A DNA stretch of 64,000 bases from Nonomuraea angiospora (lineage in GTDB: Bacteria > Actinomycetota > Actinomycetes > Streptosporangiales > Streptosporangiaceae), in the NCBI RefSeq assembly GCF_014873145.1, contig NZ_JADBEK010000001.1, positions 4,030,001 through 4,094,000 of the forward strand. Direction: 5' to 3'. Shown here in pieces: positions 9,015 through 17,756 of this stretch (its first letter is position 1; each line of letters opens with the position of its first letter). The notes below the pieces were generated by a model, which saw only the letters and a list, made by a program, of their open reading frames with translations, was not told the DNA's origin and did no database searches. A program made the translations under genes and the position numbers.

Positions 9015-9890
9015 ATGGCCTCCACCCTGCAGGCGGTCGCCCCGCCCGCCGCCGCCAGGCAGCCGGCGGACCCTGAGCGCCGCCCGGCGCTCCTGGTCCT
9101 GCCGGCGCTGGTGGCGCTCGCCGTCTTCTTCCTGTTTCCGCTGATCTCGATGGTGATCAGCGCGTTCACCGATCCGGTGCCCGGTCTGGGCAACTTCACC
9201 TGGTTCTTCAGCGAGACCCAGAACCTGCGGGTGCTCGGCCGCACGTTCACCACCGCCCTGTGGGTGACGGTGGTCGCGCTGGTCCTGTCGTACCCGTACG
9301 CGTACGCCATGACGATCGCCGGCACCCGGGCCAGGGCCGTGCTGACGCTGCTGGTGCTGGTGCCGTTCTGGACCAGCCTGATGGTGCGGACCTTCGCGTG
9401 GGTGATCCTGCTGCAGGACACCGGCGTGGTGAACGACCTGCTCGGGACCATCGGGCTGGGTCCGTTCAGCCTGATCCGCACCCAGACGGGCGTCGTGATC
9501 GGGATGGTGCAGTTGCTGATGCCGTTCATGGTGCTGCCGCTCTACGCGGTGATGAGCGGGATCGACCGGCGGCTGCTCACCGCGGCCGGCAGCATGGGAG
9601 CGCGGCCCGTCAAGGCGTTCCTCGACGTCTACGTGCCGCTGTCGCTGCCCGGGGTGTCGGCGGGGTGCCTGACGGTGTTCATCAGCGCGCTCGGGTTCTA
9701 CGTCACGCCCGCGCTGCTCGGCTCCCCCACCGACGCGCTGCTCTCGCAGCAGATCTTCACGCAGGTCAACGGCCTGCTGAAATGGGGGCGCGGCGGCGCC
9801 ATGGGCGTGGTCCTGCTCGGGCTCACGCTGGCCATGATCGCGCTGCTGGCGGTCACGCTGCGCCGCGCCGGGAAGAAGGTGACCGGATGA
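9015..9890 (+). CDS. ABC transporter permease, PotB-like
   Basis: A 291-residue inner-membrane permease with six predicted membrane segments and an EAA loop (AAGSMGARPVKAFLDVYVPL) that docks on the ATPase. The first segment is at about residues 30-50. It lies 6 bp after the binding-protein gene and overlaps the next permease gene as ATGA, so both permease subunits are co-translated and probably form a heterodimeric channel. Confidence 0.92.
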   Translation: MASTLQAVAPPAAARQPADPERRPALLVLPALVALAVFFLFPLISMVISAFTDPVPGLGNFTWFFSETQNLRVLGRTFTTALWVTVVALVLSYPYAYAMTIAGTRARAVLTLLVLVPFWTSLMVRTFAWVILLQDTGVVNDLLGTIGLGPFSLIRTQTGVVIGMVQLLMPFMVLPLYAVMSGIDRRLLTAAGSMGARPVKAFLDVYVPLSLPGVSAGCLTVFISALGFYVTPALLGSPTDALLSQQIFTQVNGLLKWGRGGAMGVVLLGLTLAMIALLAVTLRRAGKKVTG

Positions 9891-10681
9891 GCGCCCGGGT
9901 GGGACGCGGGGCGCTGTGGGCGTTCTGCGCGCTGGTCGGCGTCTGGCTGGTGGCCCCCGCGCTGATCGTGGTGCCGCTCAGCTTCACCTCGAAGGCGTCG
10001 CTCAAGTTCCCGCCGGACGGCTGGTCCACCCGCTGGTACGAGCACTTCTTCGGCGACCCGGCCTGGATGTCGGCCCTGTGGACCTCGCTGGAGGTGGGCC
10101 TGCTGGTCACCGTCGTCGCCACCACGCTCGGCACGGCGGCGGCGCTCGGCCTGACCAGGGCCAGGATGCGCGGCCTCGCGCTGGTCCAGGGGTCGATGCT
10201 GGCCCCGATGATCGTGCCCGGGGTCGTGCTGGCCATCGGCGTCTACGCCGTGTTCCTGAAGCTGCAGCTCGTCGGGACGCTCATGGGCTTCGTCATGGCG
10301 CACACCGTGCTGGCGCTGCCGTTCGTGATGATCCCGGTGACGGCGTCGCTGAGCGGGTTCGACCGGCGGCTGGAGAGCGCGGCGGCCAGCCTGGGCGCGG
10401 GCCGCTGGACCACGTTCCGCACCGTGACGCTGCCGCTGGTCGCCCCCGGGGTGGCCGCGGGCGCGCTGTTCGCGTTCGTCACGAGCTTCGACGAGGTGGT
10501 CGTCTCGCTGTTCATCCAGAGCCCCTACCTGCAGACCCTGCCGGTGAAGATGTACGCGAGCGTCACCCGCGAGACCGACCCGACCATCGCCGCGGCGGCC
10601 ACGATGATCATCGTGCTGACCACGAGCCTCGTCCTGATCGCCACCTTCTTCGTCGCCAGGAGGTCACGTGCCCACCAGTAA
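9887..10681 (+). CDS. ABC transporter permease, PotC-like
   Basis: A 264-residue second permease with six membrane segments and the EAA loop AAASLGAGRWTTFRTVTLPL. The chosen ATG at 9887 overlaps the previous stop (ATGA); an open frame continues upstream but is antisense/out-of-frame noise over potB. The 3' end overlaps the ATPase gene by 14 bp. It is the usual PotC partner of PotB in spermidine/putrescine importers. Confidence 0.92.
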   Translation: MSARVGRGALWAFCALVGVWLVAPALIVVPLSFTSKASLKFPPDGWSTRWYEHFFGDPAWMSALWTSLEVGLLVTVVATTLGTAAALGLTRARMRGLALVQGSMLAPMIVPGVVLAIGVYAVFLKLQLVGTLMGFVMAHTVLALPFVMIPVTASLSGFDRRLESAAASLGAGRWTTFRTVTLPLVAPGVAAGALFAFVTSFDEVVVSLFIQSPYLQTLPVKMYASVTRETDPTIAAAATMIIVLTTSLVLIATFFVARRSRAHQ

Positions 10682-11777
10682 CGATCTCGCCGCCCGCGGC
10701 GCCGGCATCGAGCTGACCGGACTGACCAAGCGCTACGGCGACTTCGTCGCCGTGGACGACGTCTCGCTGTCGATCAAACCGGGCGAGTTCATCACGCTGC
10801 TCGGGCCGAGCGGCTCGGGCAAGACGACCACGCTGAACATCATCGCCGGCTTCGACCACCCCACCACCGGCGAGCTGACCGTGGACGGGACCGCCATCGC
10901 CGCGACGCCCGCCCACAAACGGGACATGGGCATGGTCTTCCAGCACTACGCCCTGTTCCCGCACATGACGGTCGCCGAGAACATCGCGTACCCGCTCAAG
11001 CAGCGCAAGGTGCCCAAGGGCCGCCGCGCCGAGCTGGTCGCGGCCGCGCTGGCCACCGTCCACCTCGGCGAGTACGGCCACCGCTACCCGCGCGAGCTGT
11101 CCGGCGGCCAGCAGCAGCGCGTGGCCGTGGCCCGCGCCATCGTCTACAGCCCGCGCGTGCTGCTGATGGACGAGCCGCTGGGCGCGCTGGACAAGAAGCT
11201 GCGCGACTGGCTCCAGCTCGAGATCAAGCGCATCCACGGCGAGCTCGGCACCACGTTCGTGTACGTCACGCACGACCAGGACGAGGCGCTGGTGCTGTCG
11301 GACCGGATCGCGGTCTTCAACCGCGGCCGCATCGAGCAGGTCGGGGCCGCCGAGGAGCTGTACGAGCGGCCCGCCACGCTGTTCGTGGCCCGCTTCCTCG
11401 GCGAGTCGACGATCCTGCGCGGCGACGTCACGCCGGACGGCATCGGCGTGTGCGCGCGGCTGCTGCGGGCGCCGGGCACCTTGGCCGACAAGGCGGGGGC
11501 GCTCGTCGTGCGCCCGGAGCGGCTGGCCGTGCGCGAGGCGGGTTTCTCCCCCGACCCGGAATGGAACGCCCTGCCGGCCACCGTCACCGGCGAGATTTAC
11601 CTGGGCTCCAGCAGGAAGCTGGAGCTGAGGCTGCCCGACGGCTCGTCCGCGCTGGTGCGCGAGCAGGCCGGCAGCCTCAGCGACGCCCGTGGCGGCGACG
11701 AGGTCACGCTGACGTGGCGCGTCGCCGACTCCGTCCTGCTGCCCGACTCGCCCGATGTGGAGGCTGTGCTCACGTGA
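10668..11777 (+). CDS. ABC transporter ATP-binding protein, PotA-like
   Basis: A 369-residue ATPase with Walker A GPSGSGKTT, signature LSGGQQQR, Walker B LLMDEPLGALD and the switch His in VTHDQDEA; the C-terminal third (from about residue 250) is a TOBE-type regulatory domain as in PotA. It energises the PotB/PotC-like permeases. The GTG start at 10668 follows AGGAGG and lies inside the end of the potC-like gene. The stop overlaps the FAD oxidoreductase start as GTGA. Confidence 0.93.
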   Translation: MPTSNDLAARGAGIELTGLTKRYGDFVAVDDVSLSIKPGEFITLLGPSGSGKTTTLNIIAGFDHPTTGELTVDGTAIAATPAHKRDMGMVFQHYALFPHMTVAENIAYPLKQRKVPKGRRAELVAAALATVHLGEYGHRYPRELSGGQQQRVAVARAIVYSPRVLLMDEPLGALDKKLRDWLQLEIKRIHGELGTTFVYVTHDQDEALVLSDRIAVFNRGRIEQVGAAEELYERPATLFVARFLGESTILRGDVTPDGIGVCARLLRAPGTLADKAGALVVRPERLAVREAGFSPDPEWNALPATVTGEIYLGSSRKLELRLPDGSSALVREQAGSLSDARGGDEVTLTWRVADSVLLPDSPDVEAVLT

Positions 11778-13192
11778 AAGGCATCCCGCTCACCAAGGAT
11801 TTCGCCAACGGCGGCGTCTCGTTCTGGTACCGGCAGATCGGCCTGCCGGACCGGCGTCCCCCGCTGCCGGGGCCGCGCTCGTACGACGTGGCCATCGTCG
11901 GCGGCGGCTACACCGGCCTGTGGACCGCGTACTACCTGAAGAAGGCCGAGCCGGGCCTGCGGATCGCGATCCTGGAGAAGGAGTTCGCCGGGTTCGGCGC
12001 GTCGGGGCGCAACGGCGGGTGGCTGTCGGCGGAGTTCGCCGGGTCGCGCAAGCGGCACGCCAAGGCGCGCGGGCGGCAGGCGATGATCGACCTGCAGCAC
12101 GCCATGTTCCACGCCGTGGACGAGGTCATCGAAGTGACCCGCGAGGAGGCCATCGACGCCGACATCCACAAGGGCGGCCTCATCCACGTCGCGACGAACC
12201 CGGCCCAGCGGCGCCGGCTGCGCGCGGAGCTCGACGACCTGCGCACCTGGGGGTACGGCGAGGGCGACCTGCGGCTGATGGACCGCGACGAGCAGCGCGA
12301 GCGCGTGCAGGTGGCGGGCACCCTGGAGGCCACCTACTCGCCGCACTGCGCCCGCATCCAGCCCGCCAAGCTGGCCGTCGGCCTGGCCGAGGCGGTCGCC
12401 CGGCTCGGGGTGGACATCTTCGAGGACACCACGGTCACGAAGATCATCCCGCGGCGGGACGGCAGCCAGGCGGCGGCGGTCACCACGCGCGGGGCGGTCA
12501 CGGCGGACTACGTCATCCGCGCCACCGAGGGCTTCACCGCCTCGCTGGCCGGGCAGCACCGGCAGTGGCTGCCGATGAACAGCTCCATGATCGTCACCGA
12601 GCCGCTGCCGCCCGAGGTGTGGAAGCACATCGGCTGGCAGGGCAACGAGCTGATCGGGGACGAGGCGCACGCCTACATCTACGCGCAGCGCACCGCCGAC
12701 GACCGCATCGCGATCGGCGGGCGGGGCGTCCCCTACCGGTACGGCTCGCGTACCGACGTGCGGGGCGCCACGCAGCCGCAGACGGTCGCGCTGCTGTGGC
12801 GGATGCTGGTCAAGCTCTTCCCCGCGGCGGCGGACGCGCGGATCCAGCACTCCTGGTGCGGCGTGCTGGGCGTGCCGCGCGACTGGTGCTCGACGGTGCA
12901 CCTGGACCACGCGAGCGGCCTCGGCTGGGCGGGCGGCTACGTGGGCAGCGGCGTCACCACCACGAACCTGGCCGGCCGCACCCTGCGCGACCTGGTGCTG
13001 CGCCAGGACACCGAGCTGACGTCCCTGCCCTGGGTGGGCCGCCAGGTGCGCCAGTGGGAGCCCGAGCCGCTGCGGTGGACGGGGGTGCAGCTCATCTACG
13101 CGCTCTTCCGCGCCGCCGACCGGCAGGAGAACGACCACGGCACCACGACGTCGCCGTTCGCGCGGCTGGCGAACCTGATCTCCGGCCGCTGA
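11774..13192 (+). CDS. FAD-dependent amine oxidoreductase (DadA/PuuB-like)
   Basis: A 472-residue DAO-family flavoenzyme: FAD-binding VAIVGGGYTG at about residues 40-49, the FGASGRNGGW segment typical of gamma-glutamylputrescine oxidases, and a C-terminal GGYVGSGVTTTNLAGR FAD contact. It probably oxidises a polyamine or gamma-glutamyl-polyamine brought in by the importer encoded just upstream. The GTG at 11774 overlaps the ATPase stop by four bases, so uptake and oxidation are translationally coupled. No gamma-glutamylputrescine synthetase (PuuA) is in the window, so the exact substrate is open. Confidence 0.88.
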   Translation: MKGIPLTKDFANGGVSFWYRQIGLPDRRPPLPGPRSYDVAIVGGGYTGLWTAYYLKKAEPGLRIAILEKEFAGFGASGRNGGWLSAEFAGSRKRHAKARGRQAMIDLQHAMFHAVDEVIEVTREEAIDADIHKGGLIHVATNPAQRRRLRAELDDLRTWGYGEGDLRLMDRDEQRERVQVAGTLEATYSPHCARIQPAKLAVGLAEAVARLGVDIFEDTTVTKIIPRRDGSQAAAVTTRGAVTADYVIRATEGFTASLAGQHRQWLPMNSSMIVTEPLPPEVWKHIGWQGNELIGDEAHAYIYAQRTADDRIAIGGRGVPYRYGSRTDVRGATQPQTVALLWRMLVKLFPAAADARIQHSWCGVLGVPRDWCSTVHLDHASGLGWAGGYVGSGVTTTNLAGRTLRDLVLRQDTELTSLPWVGRQVRQWEPEPLRWTGVQLIYALFRAADRQENDHGTTTSPFARLANLISGR

Positions 13193-13212
13193 CGCGCCTC
13201 CCCGGGGTGTGC

Positions 13213-14415
13213 TCAGCGCTCCGGGGGCCCGGCGCCGCGCCAGGGGTCGTAGTCGACCTCCAGCGGCTCCTGCGGAGGCCGCTCGGCCTCCGGCACGTGC
13301 TGGAGGTTGACCCGTATGCGATACCACACGCTGCTGCGCCCCCTCATGCCGTCGACCAGCACGTCGGCGGGCTCCAGCCGGTCGGCGACCGCCGGGTGGC
13401 GGACCTTCCACCGCTCGAACCCGGCCAGCGCCTCCTCCTTGTGCTCCGCCCGCGCGATCTCGATGACGGGCATCGTCTGCTGCCTGCGCCCGCTGCCCTT
13501 GGGCGGCTTGGGCGCCGGGCCGAGCTCCTCGGCCAGCTCCAGCAGCGAGTCGAGCGAGCCCGGGTGCAGGTCCATGTCCTCCCACGGGTCGCCGGCCTCG
13601 GCCAGCCGCTTGGGCACGGTGTCGATCGTGAACGCCTCGGGGCGGCAGCCGGGCACCTCGTCCCAGGTCAGCGGCGTCGAGACCCGGGCGTCGGGCACGG
13701 CCCGCACGGACCAGGCGGAGGCCACGGTGCGGTCGTAGGCGTTCTGGTTGAAGTCGACGAACACGCCGTGCCGCTCCTCCTTCCACCACCGGCTGGTGGC
13801 CAGCTCGGGCGCGCGCCGCTCGACCTCGCGGGCCACCGTCTCGGCCGCCCTGCGCACCTTGGCGAAGGGCCAGCGCCGCTCGATGCGGGCGTAGACGTGG
13901 AACCCTCGCGACCCGGACGTCTTGGGCCAGGCGACCAGCCCGTGGTCGGCCAGCACCTCGCGCGCCACCTGAGCGGTGGCCAGCACGTCGGCCCACTCGA
14001 CGCCCGGCACCGGGTCGAGGTCGATGCGCAGCTCGTCGGGCCTGGACAGGTCGTCGGCGCGCACCGGGTGGGGGTTGAGGTCGACGCACCCGAGGTTGAC
14101 CACCCACAGCAGCTGGGCCAGGTCGGTGCAGACGACCTCCTCCGCGCTCAGCCCCGAGCGGTATTTCAGCTCGGCCACCTCGATCCAGTCGGGCCGCTTG
14201 GCCGGGGCGCGCTTCTGGAAGAACGCCTCCTGCTCGATGCCGTGCACGAACCGCTTGAGCACCATCGGCCGCCCGTGGACGCCCCGCAGCGCCGCCTCGC
14301 CCACGGCCTGGTAGAAGCGGATCAGGTCGAGCTTGGTGTGGCCGGACTGCGGGAAGACCACCTTGTCGGGGCTGGTGATGCGGACCTCGTGACCCGCGAC
14401 CTCGATGTCAGGCAT
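13213..14415 (-). CDS. LigD-type DNA polymerase/primase domain protein (NHEJ)
   Basis: A 400-residue archaeo-eukaryotic-primase-type polymerase, the stand-alone version of the LigD polymerase domain used in bacterial non-homologous end joining. Catalytic acids are visible in RIDLDPVPG, and the nucleotide-binding SGSRGFHVY motif follows. It is about 100 residues longer than the minimal domain; the C-terminal extension after QQTMPVIEI has no recognised motif. The ATG at 14415 was chosen because MPDIEVAGHEVRIT matches the usual N terminus; the open frame upstream is composition-driven. No Ku or ligase gene is adjacent. Confidence 0.9.
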   Translation of the reverse strand: MPDIEVAGHEVRITSPDKVVFPQSGHTKLDLIRFYQAVGEAALRGVHGRPMVLKRFVHGIEQEAFFQKRAPAKRPDWIEVAELKYRSGLSAEEVVCTDLAQLLWVVNLGCVDLNPHPVRADDLSRPDELRIDLDPVPGVEWADVLATAQVAREVLADHGLVAWPKTSGSRGFHVYARIERRWPFAKVRRAAETVAREVERRAPELATSRWWKEERHGVFVDFNQNAYDRTVASAWSVRAVPDARVSTPLTWDEVPGCRPEAFTIDTVPKRLAEAGDPWEDMDLHPGSLDSLLELAEELGPAPKPPKGSGRRQQTMPVIEIARAEHKEEALAGFERWKVRHPAVADRLEPADVLVDGMRGRSSVWYRIRVNLQHVPEAERPPQEPLEVDYDPWRGAGPPER

Positions 14416-14507
14416 ACGGTCACGATACGCGGGGCCACCGACAAGGCTCGGGGCACCGGCTCGGCGGGCGTTCTCAGGCCATCGGCTCGGCACGACGGCG
14501 CGAGGGC

Positions 14508-17500
14508 TCAGGGTGCCAGCTCGGCGCGGCGGGCGCGGCTGCGCGACTCCAGGTAGGTCAGGCCGAGCCGCCGGTGCCGGGCGGCGGCCGCCCGGTTGTG
14601 CTCGAGCGCCTGCTCCGTACGCCCGAGCCGGAGCGCGAGCTCGGCCAGCACGTCGTGCACGCAGCCCAGGGCCGCGCTCCCCGTGCCCAGGACGATGGGC
14701 TGGTCGGCGATCGGCAGCAGCCGCTCGTACATCTCCCCGGGGTCGGGGGTGCCGAGCTGGGCGGCCACCAGGCCCCAGACCGGGAAGAAGAAGTCGGCCG
14801 ACCAGTCCTCCCGCAGGTCCACGCCCCACCGTTCGAGAAGCTCCCTCGCCTGTTCGGTGCGGCCCACGTCCAGGGAGGCCAGGATGGCGAGCGGGCGCAC
14901 CAGGCTCATGAGCGGGCGGTCGCCCGCTGCCACCAGCTCGTCCAGCAGCTCCGCCACCCGGCCCTGGCCGCGCCGGCAGGTGTAGAGGACGCCGAGGCGG
15001 CGGGCCTCCTGGCCCCACAGGCTCGCCCCGAAGGAGATCTTGGGGAAGCTCTCGGCCAGCGCCTCCGCCTCCGCCCACCGCCCGTGCAGGGCGTGGTCGG
15101 CGGTCTGCGCGACGCGGACCATGGCCTCCAGCTCGGGCCGGGCGACCTCGTGCAGGAGCTGCTCGCAGCGGGCCAGGTCCCTGCTCCACTCGGCCAGCTC
15201 GCCCGCGCGCAGCAGGCACGACATGCGCAGCACCCGCGCCACCAGCCTGGCCTCCCTGGGCAGGCCGGGGATGGCCAGCATCTCCTCGGCCGCCGCCAGC
15301 CGCTCGGGGTTGCGGCCGGGTACGAAGCTCGCGATCACGTAGTTGTTGAGCGCCCTGGCCAGCAGCATGGGGTCGCCCGAGCGGCGGGCCAGGCCGACCG
15401 CGTCGAACGCCAGCCGCTCGCCCTCGGCGCGCCGGGGGCCGTAGTGCAGCTCGATGCCGAGCGTGCCCAGGAGCGCGGCCCTGGACCGGTCGTCGAGGTC
15501 GCCCGCCAGGAGGTCCTCCAGGATCGCGACCATGTCCTCGTCCACGACGCCGTACGGGCGCCAGTTCCACACCGACAGGCCGCCGAAGACCGAGACCGCC
15601 GCCACCAGCGCGTCCCGGTCGCCGAGCCGCTGGGCCTGGGCGACGGCCTCGGTCAGGTCGCGGTAGGCGCCTTCGGCGTCGCCCGTGGTGCGCCGGGCCT
15701 GGCCCAGCTCGGTGAGCACGCGGCAGCGCTCGGGCGAGTCGCCGGGCGGCAGGTGGTCGAGCGCCAGCTCCCACAGCTGCACGGCCTCCTGGTAGCCGTG
15801 GCGCTCCGCGGCCTGCGCGGCGGCCCGGACGGCGTACGTGACGGCCTTGGGCGCGCCGCCCAGCCGGGCCCCGGCGGCGAAGTGGCCGGCCAGGATCGCC
15901 GGGTCGGCGCCGGGCAGGGTCTCCAGGTGCCCAGCGGCCCTCAGGTGCAGGCGGGCGCGCTCCAGCCGGGTGAGGCCCTGGTCGAGCGCCTGCCGTACGA
16001 GGGCGTGGGAGAAGCGGTAGTCGGCGGCCCCGGTCGGCGGCTGGGCCAGCAGCCCGGCGGCCAGCGCGGGCTCCAGCCGCGACATGACCTCCTCGACGGG
16101 GCGGTCCGCGAGGGCGGCCAGCAGGTCCAGCTCCACCTCCCGGCCCGCGACCGCGGCGGCTCCGAGCAGGTCCCGGGTGGGCTCGGGGAGGCGGGCCAGG
16201 CGGCGTTCGATGACGTCGCGGGCGCCGGGCGGGACGAGGTGGCGCTCGCGTTCGGGCAGGCGGAGCAGCTCGGTCAGGTAGAACGGGTTGCCGCCCGAGC
16301 GGTCGAGCAGCTCCTGGGGGTCGGCCGCCACGTCGCGCAGGCGCAGGTAGTCGCGCACGCCCGAGGCGTCGAACGGCGCCAGCGGCAGCCTGCGACCCTC
16401 CCTGGCCAGCGCGCCCAGGGTCTCGCGCAGCTGCTCGGGGTGGTCGCCCGGCTCGGGCCTGAGCGTGGCCACGACGAGCGCGGAGGTCCTGGCCAGCTCA
16501 CCGGCGACGTGGCCGAGCAGCTTCAGCGAGGAGGCGTCGGCCCAGTGCAGGTCCTCCAGCACCACGAGCAGGGGGCCGGTCCGCAGCTCCGCCAGCACGG
16601 CGTCGTACAGGTCGAACAGCTCGGCCTGCGGCGACGGCGGGATCAGGCCCGCGCGGGTCCACGGCCAGAACGCCGGGGCCGTGCCGCCGTCGAGGCAGCG
16701 GCCCCACTCCACCCGGAAGCCCCTGGCCGTGGCCACGTCGGCGACGGCCCTGGCCAGGCTCGTCTTCCCGATGCCCGCCTCGCCGGTGACCAGCGCCAGC
16801 CCGCCCCTGCCGTGCCTGGCCCGCGCCAGCAGCTCCTCCAGGACCCGCAGCTCGCCCTCCCTGGCCACGAGCCTGTCGGACCCCGGGCCCGCGGGGACGG
16901 GCGCGGGAACGGGATCAGAGGCGGGCGCCGGGTTGGGCTTGGGGCCCGGGTCGAGCTCGGGCGCCTGCTCGAACACCGCCTGCTCCAGCCGCCTCAGCTC
17001 CGGCCCCGGCTCGATCCCCAGCTCGCCCGCGAGCAGGGCGCGTACCTTGCGCAGCGCCGCGAGCGCGTCGGCCTGGCGGCCCGCCCGGTACAGCCCGAGC
17101 ACCAGCAGCCCCCACGCCCGCTCCCGGTAGGGGTGCGCCTCCGTCAGCGCCTCCAGGTCGGGCACGCTGGCCTCGCCGAGCGCCAGCCGGGCCTCCAGCC
17201 GGTCCTCCTCGGCCGCGAGCCGCAGCTCCTCCAGCCGCGCGGACGCCGCCGGCGCCAGATCGGGGAACTCCGCCAGCGGCTCCCCCCGCCACAGCGCGAG
17301 GGCCCGGTCGAGCGTCCGCGCGCCCTCCGCGTGCCGCCCCTGCCTGACCAGGCGCGCCCCGTCGGCGGCCCACGCGGCGAAGCGGCCCACGTCCGTCTGG
17401 GCGGGCGTGACGTCCAGCACGTAGCCGGGCTCGCGGGTCAGCAGCACCCGGGGCGGCGTGCGCGGCTTGCGGCCCGGCTCCAGCACCCGCCGCAGATGCG

Positions 17501-17702
17501 AGACGTACGCCTGCAGCGTCGCCGTGGCCTTGGCCGGCGCCTCCCCCGCCCACAGCTCCTCGATCAGCCGGTCGAGCGGCACGACGCGGCCGGGCTCGAG
17601 CGCCAGCCTGGCCAGGACCGCCCGCTGCTTGCGGGTGCCGAGGTCGAGCCGGTTGCCGTCGCCGTCGTCCACCTCAAGCGGACCGAACAGTCTGAACTCC
17701 AC
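14508..17702 (-). CDS. Large BTAD-domain transcriptional regulator with AAA ATPase and TPR-like region
   Basis: About 1064 residues. The order is OmpR-type winged helix (1-90), BTAD domain (95-240), a Pro-rich linker (about 255-280), an AAA/NACHT-like ATPase (Walker A GEAGIGKTS, Walker B LLVVLEDLHWAD) and a helical TPR-like C-terminal half. This matches large SARP/LAL-type regulators. The start is uncertain: GTG at 17702 begins VEFRLFGPLEV, the standard family N terminus; an in-frame ATG at 17747 would add 15 residues but leave only 9 bp to the divergent flavoenzyme gene. I prefer GTG. It is divergent from the BBE-type gene, a possible target. Confidence 0.9.
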   Translation of the reverse strand: MEFRLFGPLEVDDGDGNRLDLGTRKQRAVLARLALEPGRVVPLDRLIEELWAGEAPAKATATLQAYVSHLRRVLEPGRKPRTPPRVLLTREPGYVLDVTPAQTDVGRFAAWAADGARLVRQGRHAEGARTLDRALALWRGEPLAEFPDLAPAASARLEELRLAAEEDRLEARLALGEASVPDLEALTEAHPYRERAWGLLVLGLYRAGRQADALAALRKVRALLAGELGIEPGPELRRLEQAVFEQAPELDPGPKPNPAPASDPVPAPVPAGPGSDRLVAREGELRVLEELLARARHGRGGLALVTGEAGIGKTSLARAVADVATARGFRVEWGRCLDGGTAPAFWPWTRAGLIPPSPQAELFDLYDAVLAELRTGPLLVVLEDLHWADASSLKLLGHVAGELARTSALVVATLRPEPGDHPEQLRETLGALAREGRRLPLAPFDASGVRDYLRLRDVAADPQELLDRSGGNPFYLTELLRLPERERHLVPPGARDVIERRLARLPEPTRDLLGAAAVAGREVELDLLAALADRPVEEVMSRLEPALAAGLLAQPPTGAADYRFSHALVRQALDQGLTRLERARLHLRAAGHLETLPGADPAILAGHFAAGARLGGAPKAVTYAVRAAAQAAERHGYQEAVQLWELALDHLPPGDSPERCRVLTELGQARRTTGDAEGAYRDLTEAVAQAQRLGDRDALVAAVSVFGGLSVWNWRPYGVVDEDMVAILEDLLAGDLDDRSRAALLGTLGIELHYGPRRAEGERLAFDAVGLARRSGDPMLLARALNNYVIASFVPGRNPERLAAAEEMLAIPGLPREARLVARVLRMSCLLRAGELAEWSRDLARCEQLLHEVARPELEAMVRVAQTADHALHGRWAEAEALAESFPKISFGASLWGQEARRLGVLYTCRRGQGRVAELLDELVAAGDRPLMSLVRPLAILASLDVGRTEQARELLERWGVDLREDWSADFFFPVWGLVAAQLGTPDPGEMYERLLPIADQPIVLGTGSAALGCVHDVLAELALRLGRTEQALEHNRAAAARHRRLGLTYLESRSRARRAELAP

Positions 17703-17756
17703 GGACCCCAAGTCAACCTCAAATACATCCCAAGTGCCGAAACGCATGCTTGATCC

